A DNA stretch of 64,000 nucleotides, taken from Actinernus sp. WN-2022. Its lineage: Eukaryota; Cnidaria; Anthozoa; Actiniaria; Actinernidae. The notes beneath the pieces are model-generated. The model was not told the DNA's origin and searched no databases. It saw only the letters and a list, made by a program, of their open reading frames with translations. The translations under genes and the position numbers were made by a program. The DNA lies in the NCBI GenBank assembly GCA_030867875.1, contig JAOWCC010000577.1, forward strand, positions 71,543,012 through 71,607,011. The letters run 5' to 3'. Position 1 is the first letter of the stretch; every line of letters starts with the position of its first letter. Below, piece after piece: positions 12,037 to 22,610 of this stretch.

Positions 12037-13165
12037 TGATAGTTCTTTGGGATGATAATCCTTTGGGATGATAATCCTTTAGGATGTTAGTCCTTTGGGA
12101 TGACAATCCTTTAGGACGATATTCCTTTGGGATGATAGTCCTTTGGGATGATAGTCCTTTGGGATGATAGTCCTTTGGGATGATAGTTCTTTGGGATGAC
12201 AATCCTTTGGGATGATAGTTCTTTGGGATGACAATCCTTTGGAATGACAATCCTTTGGGATGGTAGTCCTTTGGGATGATAATCCTTTGGGATGACAATG
12301 CTTTGGGACGACAATCCTTTGGGATGGTAGTTCTTTCGGATGATAATCCTTTGGGTTGACAATCCTTTCGGATGATAATCCTTTCGGATGATAATCCTTT
12401 CGGATGACTATCCTTTGGGATGACAATCCTTTGGGATGACAATCCTTTGGGATGACAATCCTTTGGGATGACAATCCTTTGGGATGACAATCCTTTGGGA
12501 TGACAATCCTTTGGGATGATAGTCCTTTGGGATGGTAGTCCTTTTTGGTGATAATCCTTTGGGATGGTAGTCCTTTGTGGTGATAATCATTTGGGATGGT
12601 AGTCCTTTGTGGTGATATATAATCCTTTGGGATGATAGTTTTTTGGAATGACAATCCTTTAGGATGATTATATGTCCTTTGGGGTGATAATCCTTTGGGA
12701 TGACAATCCTTTGGGATGACAGTCCTTTTTGGTGATAATCCTTTGGGATGGTAGTCCTTTGTGGTGATAATCCTTTGGGATGGTTGTCCTTTGTGGTGAT
12801 ATATAATCCTTTGGGATGATAGTTTTTTGGGATGACAATCCTTTAGGATGATTGTAAGTCATTTGGGGTGATAGTCCTTCGGAATGATAATCCTTTGGGC
12901 TGATAGTTCTTTGGGATGGAAATTAATCCGTTGGGATTATAATCCTTTGTGATGATAATCCTTTAGGATGATAGTCCTTTGGGATGATAATCCTTTGGGA
13001 TGATAATCCTTTGGGAATATAATCCTTTGGGATGATAGTCCTTTAGGATGGCAATCCTTTGGGATGATATAGTTCTTTGCCCAGGATGATAGTTCTTTGG
13101 GATGACAATCCTTTGGGATGATAATCCTTGGGATGATCATCCTTTGGGATGATAGTCCTTTGGGG
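12037..13165. repeat. 15-bp minisatellite, about 75 units
   Basis: The unit ATCCTTTGGGATGAC (variants GATAGTCCTTTGGGAT and others) repeats over 1.1 kb with a few indels. Since 15 is a multiple of 3, long open frames full of HPKGLSSQRIV-like repeats appear on the minus strand. They are artefacts of the period, with no start context or composition suggesting a protein. Confidence 0.95.
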
Positions 13166-13205
13166 ACTTTGGTAAGCTTTAATTTTTGTGGTAAAGACTG
13201 TTACA

Positions 13206-14228
13206 GAATTCGATCAGCATAAAATTGGTGTCACATGAAAGACCATTTCCACTCCAATATAATGATGTAAATCAAATGCCGGTAGCAGCAGAACGTTGAA
13301 AGCTATGGGGTTTTACGTCAGACTGGCATGAATTCTGATACCAGTATCGAAACATCGTGAAGCTGCAGCCAAACTCTGCTGTTTGCAGACATATCCGAGC
13401 CTAAATAGGCTTTCATTTGACGCCATTTTCGTTCCGATCGGATGAATTGTAAATTTTGATGTTTATTAACTGATGACGTCACAGTTACCAATGGGCGTGG
13501 TCAGGAGAAGTAGCAAAACATATTTTCCAACTCGACTCGTGGAGATCTTTCATATGACACCAATTTTATTCTTTTCTGAAGTATATTTCCAAAAAGTCCA
13601 TTTGGATGAAAATTGGTTCAAGAATGCTGTTGTTTACTAAGGAATATATAGGACTTGAAGCTGTAGTTGGGGTTAGGGTTAAGATTTCGCAAAAGTCATC
13701 GCAGCTCGACAACTCAGGTACCAAAAGAAAGTTCACTTTGAAATATGATCAAAACTGGCCATGGTTTGTCAATTGACCACGCCTATCACGTGATATGACG
13801 TCGATAATATCAGATTACCATTTTTTAAAATTCATCGGATCAGCATACAATTGGTGTCATATGAAAGGCCATTTCCACTCCAATATAATGATGTAAATCA
13901 AATGCCGGTAGCAGCAGAACGTTGAAAGATATGGGGTCTTACGTCAGACTGGCATGAATTTTGATACCAGTATCGAAACATCGTGAAGCTGCAGCCAAAC
14001 TCTGCTGTTTGCAGACATATCCGAAGCACCGTATCATCCGTGCCTAAATAGGCTTTCATTTGATGCCATTTTCGTTCCGATCGGATGAATTGTAAATTTC
14101 GATGTTTATTAACTGATGACGTCACAGTTACTAATGGGCGTGGTCAGGAGAAGTAGCAAAACATATTTTCCAACTCGACTCGTGGAGATCTTTTATATGA
14201 CACCAATTCATTCCTTTCTGAAGTAATA
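13206..14228. repeat. Direct duplication of a ~385 bp unit
   Basis: Copy 1 is about 13206-13590 and copy 2 about 13834-14228, in the same orientation. Copy 2 has an extra 18-19 nt around 14021-14040 (AGCACCGTATCATCCGTG) and a few substitutions. The 245 bp between them is unique. Both contain TGATGACGTCA, a CRE-like octamer. Confidence 0.85.
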
Positions 14229-14739
14229 TTTCAAAGCCGCGTGATTATTTTAGACGTGCGGGTATATAGATGAAAGTGCCATGAACAATGTCGAGAACTA
14301 CGAATAATCAAATCATAGTTTAGTGAGAAGAAGGCGTTGAAACGGCTGGATGATGAGAAGCGAAAACAAGACTGAACCCGTTTGACTGAATTAATATTAG
14401 AATCGCTGGAGTATGTGCAAATTGGAAGTCTGGAGGGCAGAGAAACGTTTGGAGAGTCGTGAAACGGATATGACGGCAGAAAGCTTGACATTTCTGGCTT
14501 ATAAAATTTATACAAGCATTTGTAGACAAAAATGTAAGTAGACTTCTACAGGTTTTAAATTTTCGTCTTTCTGCTTCTTCATGTTTTCAGCTTGACTGGC
14601 TGTATTTTAGGACTGTAATCTAGAACTAATTTGCATATTTGATGAATTTGAAGTACAGCAAATATGCAAATTAGCAGGAAAAGCATATGATCGGATTGAG
14701 CTATTTTTAGCATGTTTCTCGAGTAACTGTCTTCTGACT

Positions 14740-14879
14740 TACCCTGGGTTCCAGAGGCTCGAAAGAGAGTTAAGAGGGGCCTGGGGAAGAAAGTAATTTG
14801 CTGACTCCGCTGCCCGCTGCGATCCCTTTCTTCCCCAGGCCCTTCTTAACTCTCTTTCGAGCCTCTGGAACCCAGGGTA
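14740..14879. mobile_element. Hairpin element with 50+ bp arms
   Basis: ACCCTGGGTTCCAGAGGCTC (14741-14760) through AAGAAAG is matched by the exact or near-exact complement ending CCCAGGGTA at 14879. The loop is about 35 bp. The terminal block CCTCTGGAACC..GGGTAC recurs at 63654-63672, so this is a dispersed fold-back family. Confidence 0.85.
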
Positions 14880-15139
14880 CTGCGATCCGTACACGCTTGC
14901 CGTAATTATCGAGATTGAGAATGATATATCTATTGTCTTTACGGTGATTAATTTAGTAACACTGCATTGTTCTGACTATGGTTTGATTGGATCAAGTGTG
15001 GGCACGAGAACTCCCGTGAGATCTGTTCTAAATATAGCGCAATCCGGTCATACGCTGATTCACAGACCTAGTATGGGAGATGGACGTTCCTGGTAATGGC
15101 CCTGAAATTAGCTATTGTTTTAACGAATTTGCATATTTG

Positions 15140-15168
15140 CTGTATTTGGAAATCGTTTCCAAATACAG
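15140..15168. repeat. Perfect small hairpin
   Basis: CTGTATTTGGAAA and TTTCCAAATACAG flank the dinucleotide-scale centre TCG. No function is evident. Confidence 0.6.
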
Positions 15169-15220
15169 AATATTTGTCGTACTATCCCTTCCTCTGGTTT
15201 CCCCATTGGCCAATGTGTCA

Positions 15221-15414
15221 TTTAACAAATCGCACACATTTTGCTATTGTCTGTACTTATTTTGCATATAGCGGAGAGCCAATCAGAAAGCGACTTTGAA
15301 AGACTTTGCTTCGCTACGCTCGTTGTTCCACTTGAGTTTTGAACATTTTATGACGTCATTTCTATGATCAATACGAGTTCAGACAATGGCAAAATGTGTG
15401 CGATTTGTTAAATT
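15221..15414. mobile_element. Fold-back MITE with 33 bp ends
   Basis: TTTAACAAATCGCACACATT at 15221 and onward to GTCTG (15253) is complementary to 15382-15414 (CAGACAATGGCAAAATGTGT...). The 128 bp between includes CATTTTATGACGTCAT-like sequence. Structure fits a MITE. Confidence 0.7.
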
Positions 15415-16369
15415 TACGAAACATATTCTGTCACTAAGGAGTATATGGGACTTGAGGACTTGAAGTCAACCTATCTAGAGAATCCAGCGTCTTTCGCTCG
15501 CGTTCCTAAAATCACCAAGAGAAAATAACCGCTGGAGTATATTAGGACGGAAACCAGGACGGCGACAAGGACGGCGACGGCAGAATATTAGGACGCAACC
15601 AGGACGGCGACGGTAATGACAACGGGTCGTAGAAAAGTGTTTTCTCCCGAAATTTGATGTTTACTATTTCCCTTGTTCGCCTTGAATTGTTTTTCACAAC
15701 CAGCTTTTCGAAAAATATGATGAGTATAGAGTTCCGTTCACGCCGAACGAAAAACGGATTGATTTACTTTCTTACGTTCGCGTTCTCTTTAAAGCGTACA
15801 ATTTGGGTTTTCACGTTGTGTTTTTGCAGAGAACACGTGCAGCTATTGTATTTTGTAATTAAGGCAATTGTTTTATGCCATCGTCATAGACGTTGCTGTC
15901 GTGGTTGCTTAAAGTCTCTAATGTTACTTCTAGGACGAGTTCTGTGGCGCGATACGATTCTGCCTTCTGATTGATCCTTTTTTGTGGTCTTTTGTCTAGG
16001 CGACTTTAGGAGCGAGAAGATGCTGGATTCTCGAGCATAGACAACACAGGTATACCAAAAGAAAGTTAATGTCCATTACAGCTATTTCAGACTTATTTTA
16101 TTACATATACCGCCTTAATTAAAGTAACGTTGAGTAAGAGGCAGGGGCATAGGGAGGTCCCAAAAATTGCAAGGGAAACTGGGGAGGAGGAGGGGGATGA
16201 TAAATTATGTTACATTTTCATTGATGACTTCTTTCAATTTCTCTTCTGGGACTGGGCAGAGAGAGAAAAGGGGGGATCCTCCCTACGCCACTAGTCAGAT
16301 TTATTTATTATATCGAACGTAGACAGTTACTATATTAACGGCACCATATAAAAATTCGCTGATCTACAC
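15415..16369. other. Intergenic; short direct repeats near 15541-15620
   Basis: AACCAGGACGGCGAC occurs twice near 15550-15615. The 106-codon open frame at 15654-15974 shows no motif I recognise and no splice evidence. Nothing else is supported. Confidence 0.4.
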
Positions 16370-16645
16370 AACTATGCTCTCTCATTCTTGCACTGTTCTG
16401 GATATACATTAAGAGTACAGGAAAATAAGGAGGTGATTACATGAAAGCGGTATGAACTCAGACCAGTATCGTATTGAGTTAACAATGCCTCCATGCATGC
16501 TCCTAGTGAGACCGCCATATAGCTATCAATGTGCAGGCTCAAAATGAAACGCTTGTATCGGTCTCAAATCAGGTCCATTATCAAATGAGAATGAATTCAG
16601 GCCGGAAGAACACTTGAGTGTTTCTAAGTGCTTATTAAGTTTGAA
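16370..16645. repeat. Diverged partial copy of the 17392-17813 MITE
   Basis: GTGATTACATGAAAGCGGTATGAACTCAGACC-type sequence at 16433-16464 and AACACTTGAGTGTTTCTAAG at 16609-16628 match, in order, the element at 17415-17448 and its right flank at 17826-17845. Ends are not clear. Confidence 0.45.
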
Positions 16646-16919
16646 GAAATCCCCTTCCTTTGTATGCGACTGAAAGGCTGTGACTTTGAAGTGTGAAAGG
16701 ATGCTTGACCCGTTGTCAATAAAATGAGTGCATGAATTTTAGTGGATTGCGCATGAGATGCACAAGGTAGCAAAAGTGAGTAAGGTTGAATAAAAAGTGA
16801 TAGACACAGTATGACAAAGCTTACTTTACAGTTACGGTATAGCTAATGACTTTTCGTATTTCATTCCAGCTTACGGTGACTTTATCCCAAGAATAACGCC
16901 AAATCTCTAAATGAAATCT

Positions 16920-17182
16920 GCACACTATAACAAATACATCATAAACAACTTTATTTACATGTCTAGTCTTCTAGCTAACCCTAGAAAGGGTCTACTAATC
17001 GGAAACACGAATTCCTTCGTCGAATTGGAATTTTTGAAGAGGGAGGAAAACCTGAGCCCAGAGAAAAACCGTCAGAGCAAGGGTGAGATACTCAACTCAC
17101 ATATAGCGCCGCGATCGGGAATCGATCCCGAGTCACAGAGATCAGAGGTGAAGCGCTTAACACTGCGCCACCCTGGTCTCTA
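16920..17182 (-). mobile_element. tRNA-derived SINE
   Basis: On the minus strand the head reads GACCAGGGTGGCGCAGTGTT (A-box TGGCGCAGTGTTAAG, 17171-17157) followed about 30 nt later by GGATCGATTCC (B-box, 17128-17118) in a GGGATCGATTCCC T-arm. The body continues with TGTGAGTTGAG, also found in the SINE near 58730, and with TCTGACGGTTTTTC. The head is a good tRNA-like fold; the 3' end is not clearly marked. The 95-codon plus-strand frame across it is spurious. Confidence 0.75.
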
Positions 17183-17269
17183 CTTTAACCTCGGGTAATT
17201 TAGCATTGCAGCGAACTACAGCGTCCACAGGTTAAACGGCAATATACAAACCAACCTACTTACATTGTA

Positions 17270-17395
17270 CCTTCATATCCATATTACTTCATTCAACTAC
17301 GTAACTATACTCTCACATACTTACACTTTTACACTTATATATACACGCATACATACTTATATTAACACTTATATATACACACATATATACACTTT
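17270..17395. repeat. AC/AT-rich microsatellite-like tract
   Basis: Irregular runs of TATATACACA and ACTTATAT. No coding or regulatory reading supported. Confidence 0.5.
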
Positions 17396-17813
17396 TCATG
17401 CGTGCTCGCGATAGGAGTTGATTACATGAGACGGGTACGAACTCAGACCTGTACCAGACCTGTCCATGCAGTAATATATATTTCATTAGTATGCCCGAAC
17501 TGATTTGAAACTGGTCCGAGATTTTCGTGTTTAGCATGCGCAGAATTGATAGCAAGTCACGGGAAGATGGCGGACAAACAATGAGACTATACATGAATAT
17601 CTTAATTTTGTTGCCTGTGTAAATTTGAGTATTTTTCGGGAGGGTCATCGCGATATACTATTTAACAATTATTCCCTAAATTGGACGTGACATGTGGTGG
17701 ATATTTACTGATAGTCAACGACACGGAGTCACTCCTTTTCGCGCCGGTCCCATGTAATCATCCCCTATCGCTGTTGGATGTGTGCTCGCACACACGACGA
17801 GCGCACATGAAAA
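17392..17813. mobile_element. MITE with subterminal inverted repeats
   Basis: The left end (CTTTTCATGCGTGCTCGCGA, then TAGGAG and TGATTACATGAGACGG) is matched inverted at the right by CCGGTCCCATGTAATCATCC at 17745-17764, CTATCGC and CGAGCGCACATGAAAAG at 17797-17813. About 22 bases are inserted in the right terminus relative to the left. Size about 420 bp. It abuts the 3' end of the KDZ gene. Confidence 0.55.
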
Positions 17814-17856
17814 GACTGAAGATGAACACTTGAGTGGTTCTAAGTCCTTACGTCTG

Positions 17857-19001
17857 TTAAGTTTGCTTTAATGTAAGGTAAAAAATGTTTGCACCTAAAA
17901 CTCCAGCTGGGCAATGATCGCTTGTTGCGAACAACTGAAGATATTTACTAAAGGCCTTGGGGCAGCTAGAAGTGAACATCAAGGCGCCGTCTTGACCATG
18001 ACGGTGGCTGTCAAAAAGAGACATACAAGTATTCTGATGAACCAGCACTAAGACTGAGTTATCTGGTGGTATGATTATTATGTGGGCACCACCTTGAGAA
18101 AAAACTGGCAACAAAGGATTGGAAAATCAGCGGTGTCCACTATACCCTCAACCCTTGAAACCTCTACGATGTCTTCCATACCGGCTATTTGGATGGCTTC
18201 GTAAGTATCAAAATATCTGGCCTCATCTCCAACGACGGTGTCGTATAAGGCATTTCCTTTCAGCATTAGAGTGATGAAAGGCACCATACAATCATCGTGG
18301 CACGGTGTAGCGTAGAACTGTCGTCGCAGGAACTGCACTGCAGTCAACAGTGCGATGACGGTGCAGGCATTGCTTCCTGTGCGTCCCTGAAGATGTGACT
18401 GGCAAAACTGCCCAGGAAGAACGTATGCCTTTACACCAGGGTACACATCCAACCTCCTAACCGGTACGTCTGGGTGGAACCGCGTAGTGCGGTGCCCGCC
18501 AGTTGAATGTTTGCTTGTAGCTTTGGTAGCAGTGGTAGCTCCCGTTGGATGGTTAGAACCAGTGGATGTTGCGCTTATACGTTCGGTGGCAGTGGTAGCT
18601 CCCGTAGTACGGTACGAGCCAGTTGAATATGTACTTGTACATTCGGCTCCCGTAGGTTGGTTAGTGGTAGTGGCAGCGTCAGCGTCAGCTTCCGTAGTAC
18701 GGTGCGCACCAGTTGAATGTGCACTTGTAGCTTCAGCTCCCGTATGATGGTTAGTGGTAGTGGCAGCTCCCGTAGGATGGTTAGTGGCAGCATCAGCTTC
18801 CGTAGTACGGTGCACGCCAGTAGAATGTGGGCTTGTAGCTTCGGCTCCCGTAGGATGGTTAGTGACAGTGGCAGCTGCCGTAGTACGGTGCGCGTTAGTT
18901 GAATGTGGGCGTGTAGGTTCGGTGGCAGTGGTAGTTTCCGTTGCAAGGTTGGAATTCGTGATTACTATTGTTGGTTCGGTGCCAGCATTCGTTTGGGGTA
19001 G
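17857..19001 (-). CDS. KDZ gene last exon: Thr-rich repeats and cysteine-protease-like domain
   Basis: In-phase acceptors lie at 19001 (CAACACAG) or 19016. About 150 codons of imperfect repeats rich in His, Thr, Ala (HPTGA, HRTTEA, HSTGA units) form a linker encoded by a local minisatellite. Then LPGQFCQSHLQGRTGSNACT begins a domain with a candidate catalytic Cys in GSNACTVIAL and a candidate His in LFDSHRHGQDGA, a papain-like layout. The frame ends at TAA 18078; the LPVFSQGGAHIIIIPPDN-containing second half continues in another frame to 17857, so one small indel lies at about 18090-18132. Confidence 0.65.
18487..18946. repeat. Coding minisatellite in KDZ linker
   Basis: Blocks such as CCGTAGTACGGTGC and CCAGTTGAATGT recur every 40-80 bp in variable order. 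Substitutions largely keep the minus-strand His/Thr/Ala-rich frame open, unlike the non-coding minisatellites elsewhere. Confidence 0.7.
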
Positions 19002-19350
19002 CTGTGTTGGGGGTAGCTATGTTGGGGGGCTCGTGTGTAGTGAAGTAGCGATGACAAGCTGACCATTTTCGCTCAGGGTAAGCGATAGCCCTAGCTGTTG
19101 CAATAACGAAAATTATACTAAGTACAAACGAATTGCTAATTGGTTAGCTGTAGAGCAAGCAAAGACTATGAACAAACCCTGATTAAGTAATCAAGAGCTA
19201 AGTAACGTATCACAATTTGTAAACAAAGGACATTTAAAGATCACATATTTCCCTTATTTAAGTCTTCAGGGACTTTTTACATTGAGGGCTGGAAAACGTT
19301 AAATGTTGCAACTGGTGGCGCAATGTGACTAACGAAAAAAAATTACCTAC

Positions 19351-19970
19351 CTGTTTCTCGTGATGTTTAACCATCTTAAGGTTTCTATCCTCGTTTATCA
19401 ACTCCATCGCAAGGCGCTGAACAAAAATGGCATTGGTAGGCGACATTTGTGTCGTAAAATAATTATTTTTGTTCATCACATGATTGAGCTGCTCCATAAC
19501 TTCAGTACACATCCAGCCTTCCAATTGTTTAACACAGCGAGTACGTCGTAGAAGAACTTTTTCATTTGACGAGTTATCTTCGTGAAATGTGTCAAACAGG
19601 CAGAAGTACTGATTACTGCCTGTCATGGGGTGGGTTTCCCTGGCGCAGCCATCATTGTCAGACGATGGCCTGGTTTGTCCTCTGGAAGCGCGAGACATCC
19701 AAGGCATGTCTATGGATACCTTATCAGCCTTGGCTAACGAGACGTTCTCATCGGTTTCCAGGAGTACTCTACCATCAAAGGGCGAAAACATGCCAGGACT
19801 CCTTTTGTTGCCGTGGGCCGCCACCTGGTTTGCAAAATCGACGATCACAAAGTTAGGCTGGTGCGCCAAGCACTTAATTAGGTGCACGTGGTCCCTGGCA
19901 CCCTCCTGCCTTACGAGCCACTTGATCCCGTAGCAAACTCCGTGCTGACAAGCTGCTCCGAGCCAACCAC
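19351..19970 (-). CDS. KDZ gene exon 10, transposase core
   Basis: 620 nt from acceptor TTCGTCAG to donor ACAG|GTAGGT. Reads GWLGAACQHGVCYGIKWLVR, QEGARDHVHLIKC, FVIVDFANQVAAHGNKR, SPGMFSPFDGRVLLET and later QYFCLFDTFHEDNSSN and CTEVMEQLNHVMNKNNYFTT. The Asp in VDFAN, the Asp in PFDGR and the Glu in VMEQLN are the likely acidic active-site residues of the RNase H-fold core (inference from family pattern). This exon has no internal stop. Confidence 0.8.
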
Positions 19971-20096
19971 CTGACGAAAATGCAAACAACTTAGACATAA
20001 AGTATGGTAAAGTTGCAAGGTACATAATAATATATAGTGATACTAGACTTGACCTTCAAGGCACTCGGCACCAGTAAACATGTACGTAGTCACTGA

Positions 20097-20182
20097 AGGC
20101 CCAGTCGGGAGTCGAACCCGAACCTCGAACTACACGTACATGTATATGTAGAACGTGTGCTTCCATTTACACCACAGGGTCT
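20097..20182 (-). ncRNA. tRNA-like sequence with A and B boxes
   Basis: On the minus strand: AAGACCCTGT at the 5' end can pair with ACTGGGCCTT at the 3' end (8 of 10). TGGTGTAAATGGA is an A-box and GGGTTCGACTCCC gives a perfect T-arm with B-box GGTTCGACTCC-like core. The middle is about 10 nt too long for a normal anticodon loop (CTACA..TGTAG pairing leaves a 12 nt loop), so it is an intron-like insertion or a tRNA-derived SINE head. It sits in the intron between KDZ exons 9 and 10. Confidence 0.5.
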
Positions 20183-20750
20183 TTTTCGGTGATTAAGTGG
20201 AACAACGGCCTGCATATAGTTGTATATCTTAGCTGCTGTTTATAGGCAGTCTAAATACCAAATAAACCATGACAAACCATCAATAGCCCACTTCGGATAT
20301 GCGAGGATCCGGGAAATAATGCTCAATGATTTGTGAAAGGAGAATAGAATACACCTATTTCAAAAAAGGTTGTCACGGAGCGACAAGGGACAACGGACAA
20401 AGGATTGTCATTGATATAACTGGCGGCAGCCATGCGAAATGGAATACAGTGTAATTCGAAAATCCATTCAAAGCAAGCCATTAATATTCTTCTTTTTGAC
20501 TCTGAAAACAAACGAATTCACCAGACTTTTAGCAACAACCACAATCCATTTCGGTCTGGGTATGTACTCGCTTGTCGTTTGCCGCTTGTCCGGAACAAGC
20601 TTTTTTGAAGCAGGTGTATGTTAATTAACTGTTCACCGGAGCCTAATATTGAAACCTTTGTGCGTGACAAGTGAAGCAGTGAGAGGCAGTGTCGAAAGTG
20701 GGTTATTGATGTGCAATTCATTCAGTGAAAATGTATGTGAATTAACTTAC

Positions 20751-20891
20751 CTGATCCTCCCAAAAACTTGGTAAACACTTTAACAAATTCAGATGGAATC
20801 CCTAGATGATCTTTAAGCTTTCTGATAATGTCGACTTTCGATAATTTGCCTGCATCAACGATTGATAGTTTGCGACAGAGCTCCTTCAGGA
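20751..20891 (-). CDS. KDZ gene exon 9
   Basis: 141 nt from acceptor TTAAAG to donor ATCAG|GTAAGT. Reads LKELCRKLSIVDAGKLSKVD, then IIRKLKDHLGIPSEFVKVFT and KFLGGSG. Its last base completes the Gly codon with exon 10, giving GGSGGWLGAACQHG across the junction, a strongly conserved KDZ site. Confidence 0.75.
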
Positions 20892-21256
20892 CTTTAACGT
20901 ACAAAAAAGTACATAATAAGTACAGTGTTCATGTTTTATAGGTACCCTTTTGATAATGCTTTCCTAGATAATGTATGATGATAAATCTAAAATATTGATT
21001 TCTTCTTAAAATGAGTGCCTAAAATTCAATATATATATTGCTAGCAGAGAAGCAATCAAGTATTATAGTATCCTGTGACCTAGCTAGGGTGAAGTTAAAG
21101 AATACAAACAACCATTGTGAATCAGAACACATTCTGCCACTGAGAAACTGACGACTAAAGGAGCTTATCATCACAGCATGTATAAATAAATTTTATACGT
21201 ATAGGACATACAATCTATGTGTAGTAACAACATAATGTTATTGTAATTTAACTCAC

Positions 21257-21459
21257 ACTCTCTTGTTCTAAAACCTCCAGAACGTCCTCAACATTCGTCT
21301 CACGACGGGTGCCAGATTCTGCAACATCCTTCTCATGTTGACATTTCTTGTACTCTGTATTGACGAGTTTGTTACTGGCCCGAGAGTGGGTTCCAACCCA
21401 GGGTGCCCAAAACTTATAGTTTGGTTTCACAACAAAAGGATTGTTAGCATCAGACAAAC
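21257..21459 (-). CDS. KDZ gene exon 8, APWVG region
   Basis: Acceptor TTCCACAG. Reads LSDANNPFVVKPNYKFWAPW, then VGTHSRASNKLVNTEYKK. This segment precedes the catalytic core in cnidarian KDZ proteins. The donor is either AGT|GTGAGT (21257) or AGA|GTGTGA (21259); only the second gives a frame match to exon 9. Confidence 0.7.
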
Positions 21460-22168
21460 CTGTGGAAATTAATATTGCCGAAATTAAATAATGATCAGCA
21501 TGCAGGCTTTATTGTTACAATTACAGCAATAATTGTGTTGATCATCCTTCCCGAATTCATATCTTTTAAAAATGATTGTAACTGGTATTTTACCATTTAA
21601 TTGTATAATTAGACAAACATGAACAGTAATCTTGCAGCTAACATATTGATTCTACATTGTATAATCAAGCTTTGTGTTTCTGCATTAACACTGCAGGAAA
21701 ACCAACAATAATAAACAAACCATAAAATATACACATAACCAATAAAATGTGCATAACATTATGGTAATTATCTTCGAAAAAAAAAATCAATAGGGTTCAC
21801 CCTAGGGGCAAATCAAAAATACATTCCAATAGTGATTGCATAACAGGAAATTGAAAAATATATATTTGACATTAATTTTATATGCCAATATATTATACAC
21901 GTACAAAATATACCATACATGTATTTCCTATTGTGTGATTAAGTTTGAAATACATTTGTCAGATCCCTCTTGGGACAGACATCCCATAATGTTATGTATA
22001 TTTTGTTGGCATATTTATCATTTGTACTTACATTATATATATGTATATATTTGAGGACAATGTTTTTGAGAATCACTATAATATACTATATATATAATTT
22101 TAAATATTACAACATTATGTACTCAAACATACTCTATGTATTTTTCACATTATTTATTGGGAGCATAC

Positions 22169-22280
22169 CAGAGTGCAAGAAACCCCTGAAAACCATAGAA
22201 AGGCAGACTTGGTCCCAGAAGGCATTGGCATCCACCTCATGACAACCATCTTGGGGTACATTGTATCTCAAGATCACTTG
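22169..22280 (-). CDS. KDZ gene exon 7, frameshifted
   Basis: TTCCAG acceptor and CTCTG|GTATG donor. In the phase of exon 6 it starts ASDLEI and soon stops; the other frame then reads PQDGCHEVDANAFWDQVCLS and MVFRGFLHS, as expected for the family. A small indel near 22250-22262 explains this. The 3' end is phase 1 and joins exon 8 correctly. Confidence 0.65.
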
Positions 22281-22610
22281 CTGGAATATAACAACAATGC
22301 CCAACATTAATATTAGTATGGACATGGAAAACTATACTTATTGAGAGTTATCATCTCAAAGCTTCAGTGTAATAAATTTGATTGTACAATTTGTAATTTC
22401 AACTGCCTCAACACAGACAGTAAAACAATGTACACAAATCATGCAAACCTTTACAATACATATATCTTAATGTGATGTTTACCAAATGGCAAATAAAACC
22501 CGAACACTTTCTTCCTTTTTAGTAAACTAAGAAACATAAAAAGCTACAATTAATGTATCCAGCACACTTTGTACATTTATAAGTCTCAGGCTAATGTAAT
22601 GCAACTTTAC

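Noticed and set aside
11969..12654. Long minus-strand open frames of 173 and 191 codons
   Set aside because: They are translations of the 15-bp minisatellite; several frames are open at once and the peptide is a pure repeat.
12037..13165. CRISPR array
   Set aside because: Units are contiguous without unique spacers, and the DNA is from an animal.
16911..17198. 95-codon plus-strand frame
   Set aside because: It is the reverse complement of a tRNA-derived SINE.
18487..18962. Plus-strand Val/Ala-rich frames and the second minus frame (18575-18946)
   Set aside because: Alternative frames of the KDZ linker minisatellite; only one minus frame joins the protease-like domain and the exon 10 phase.
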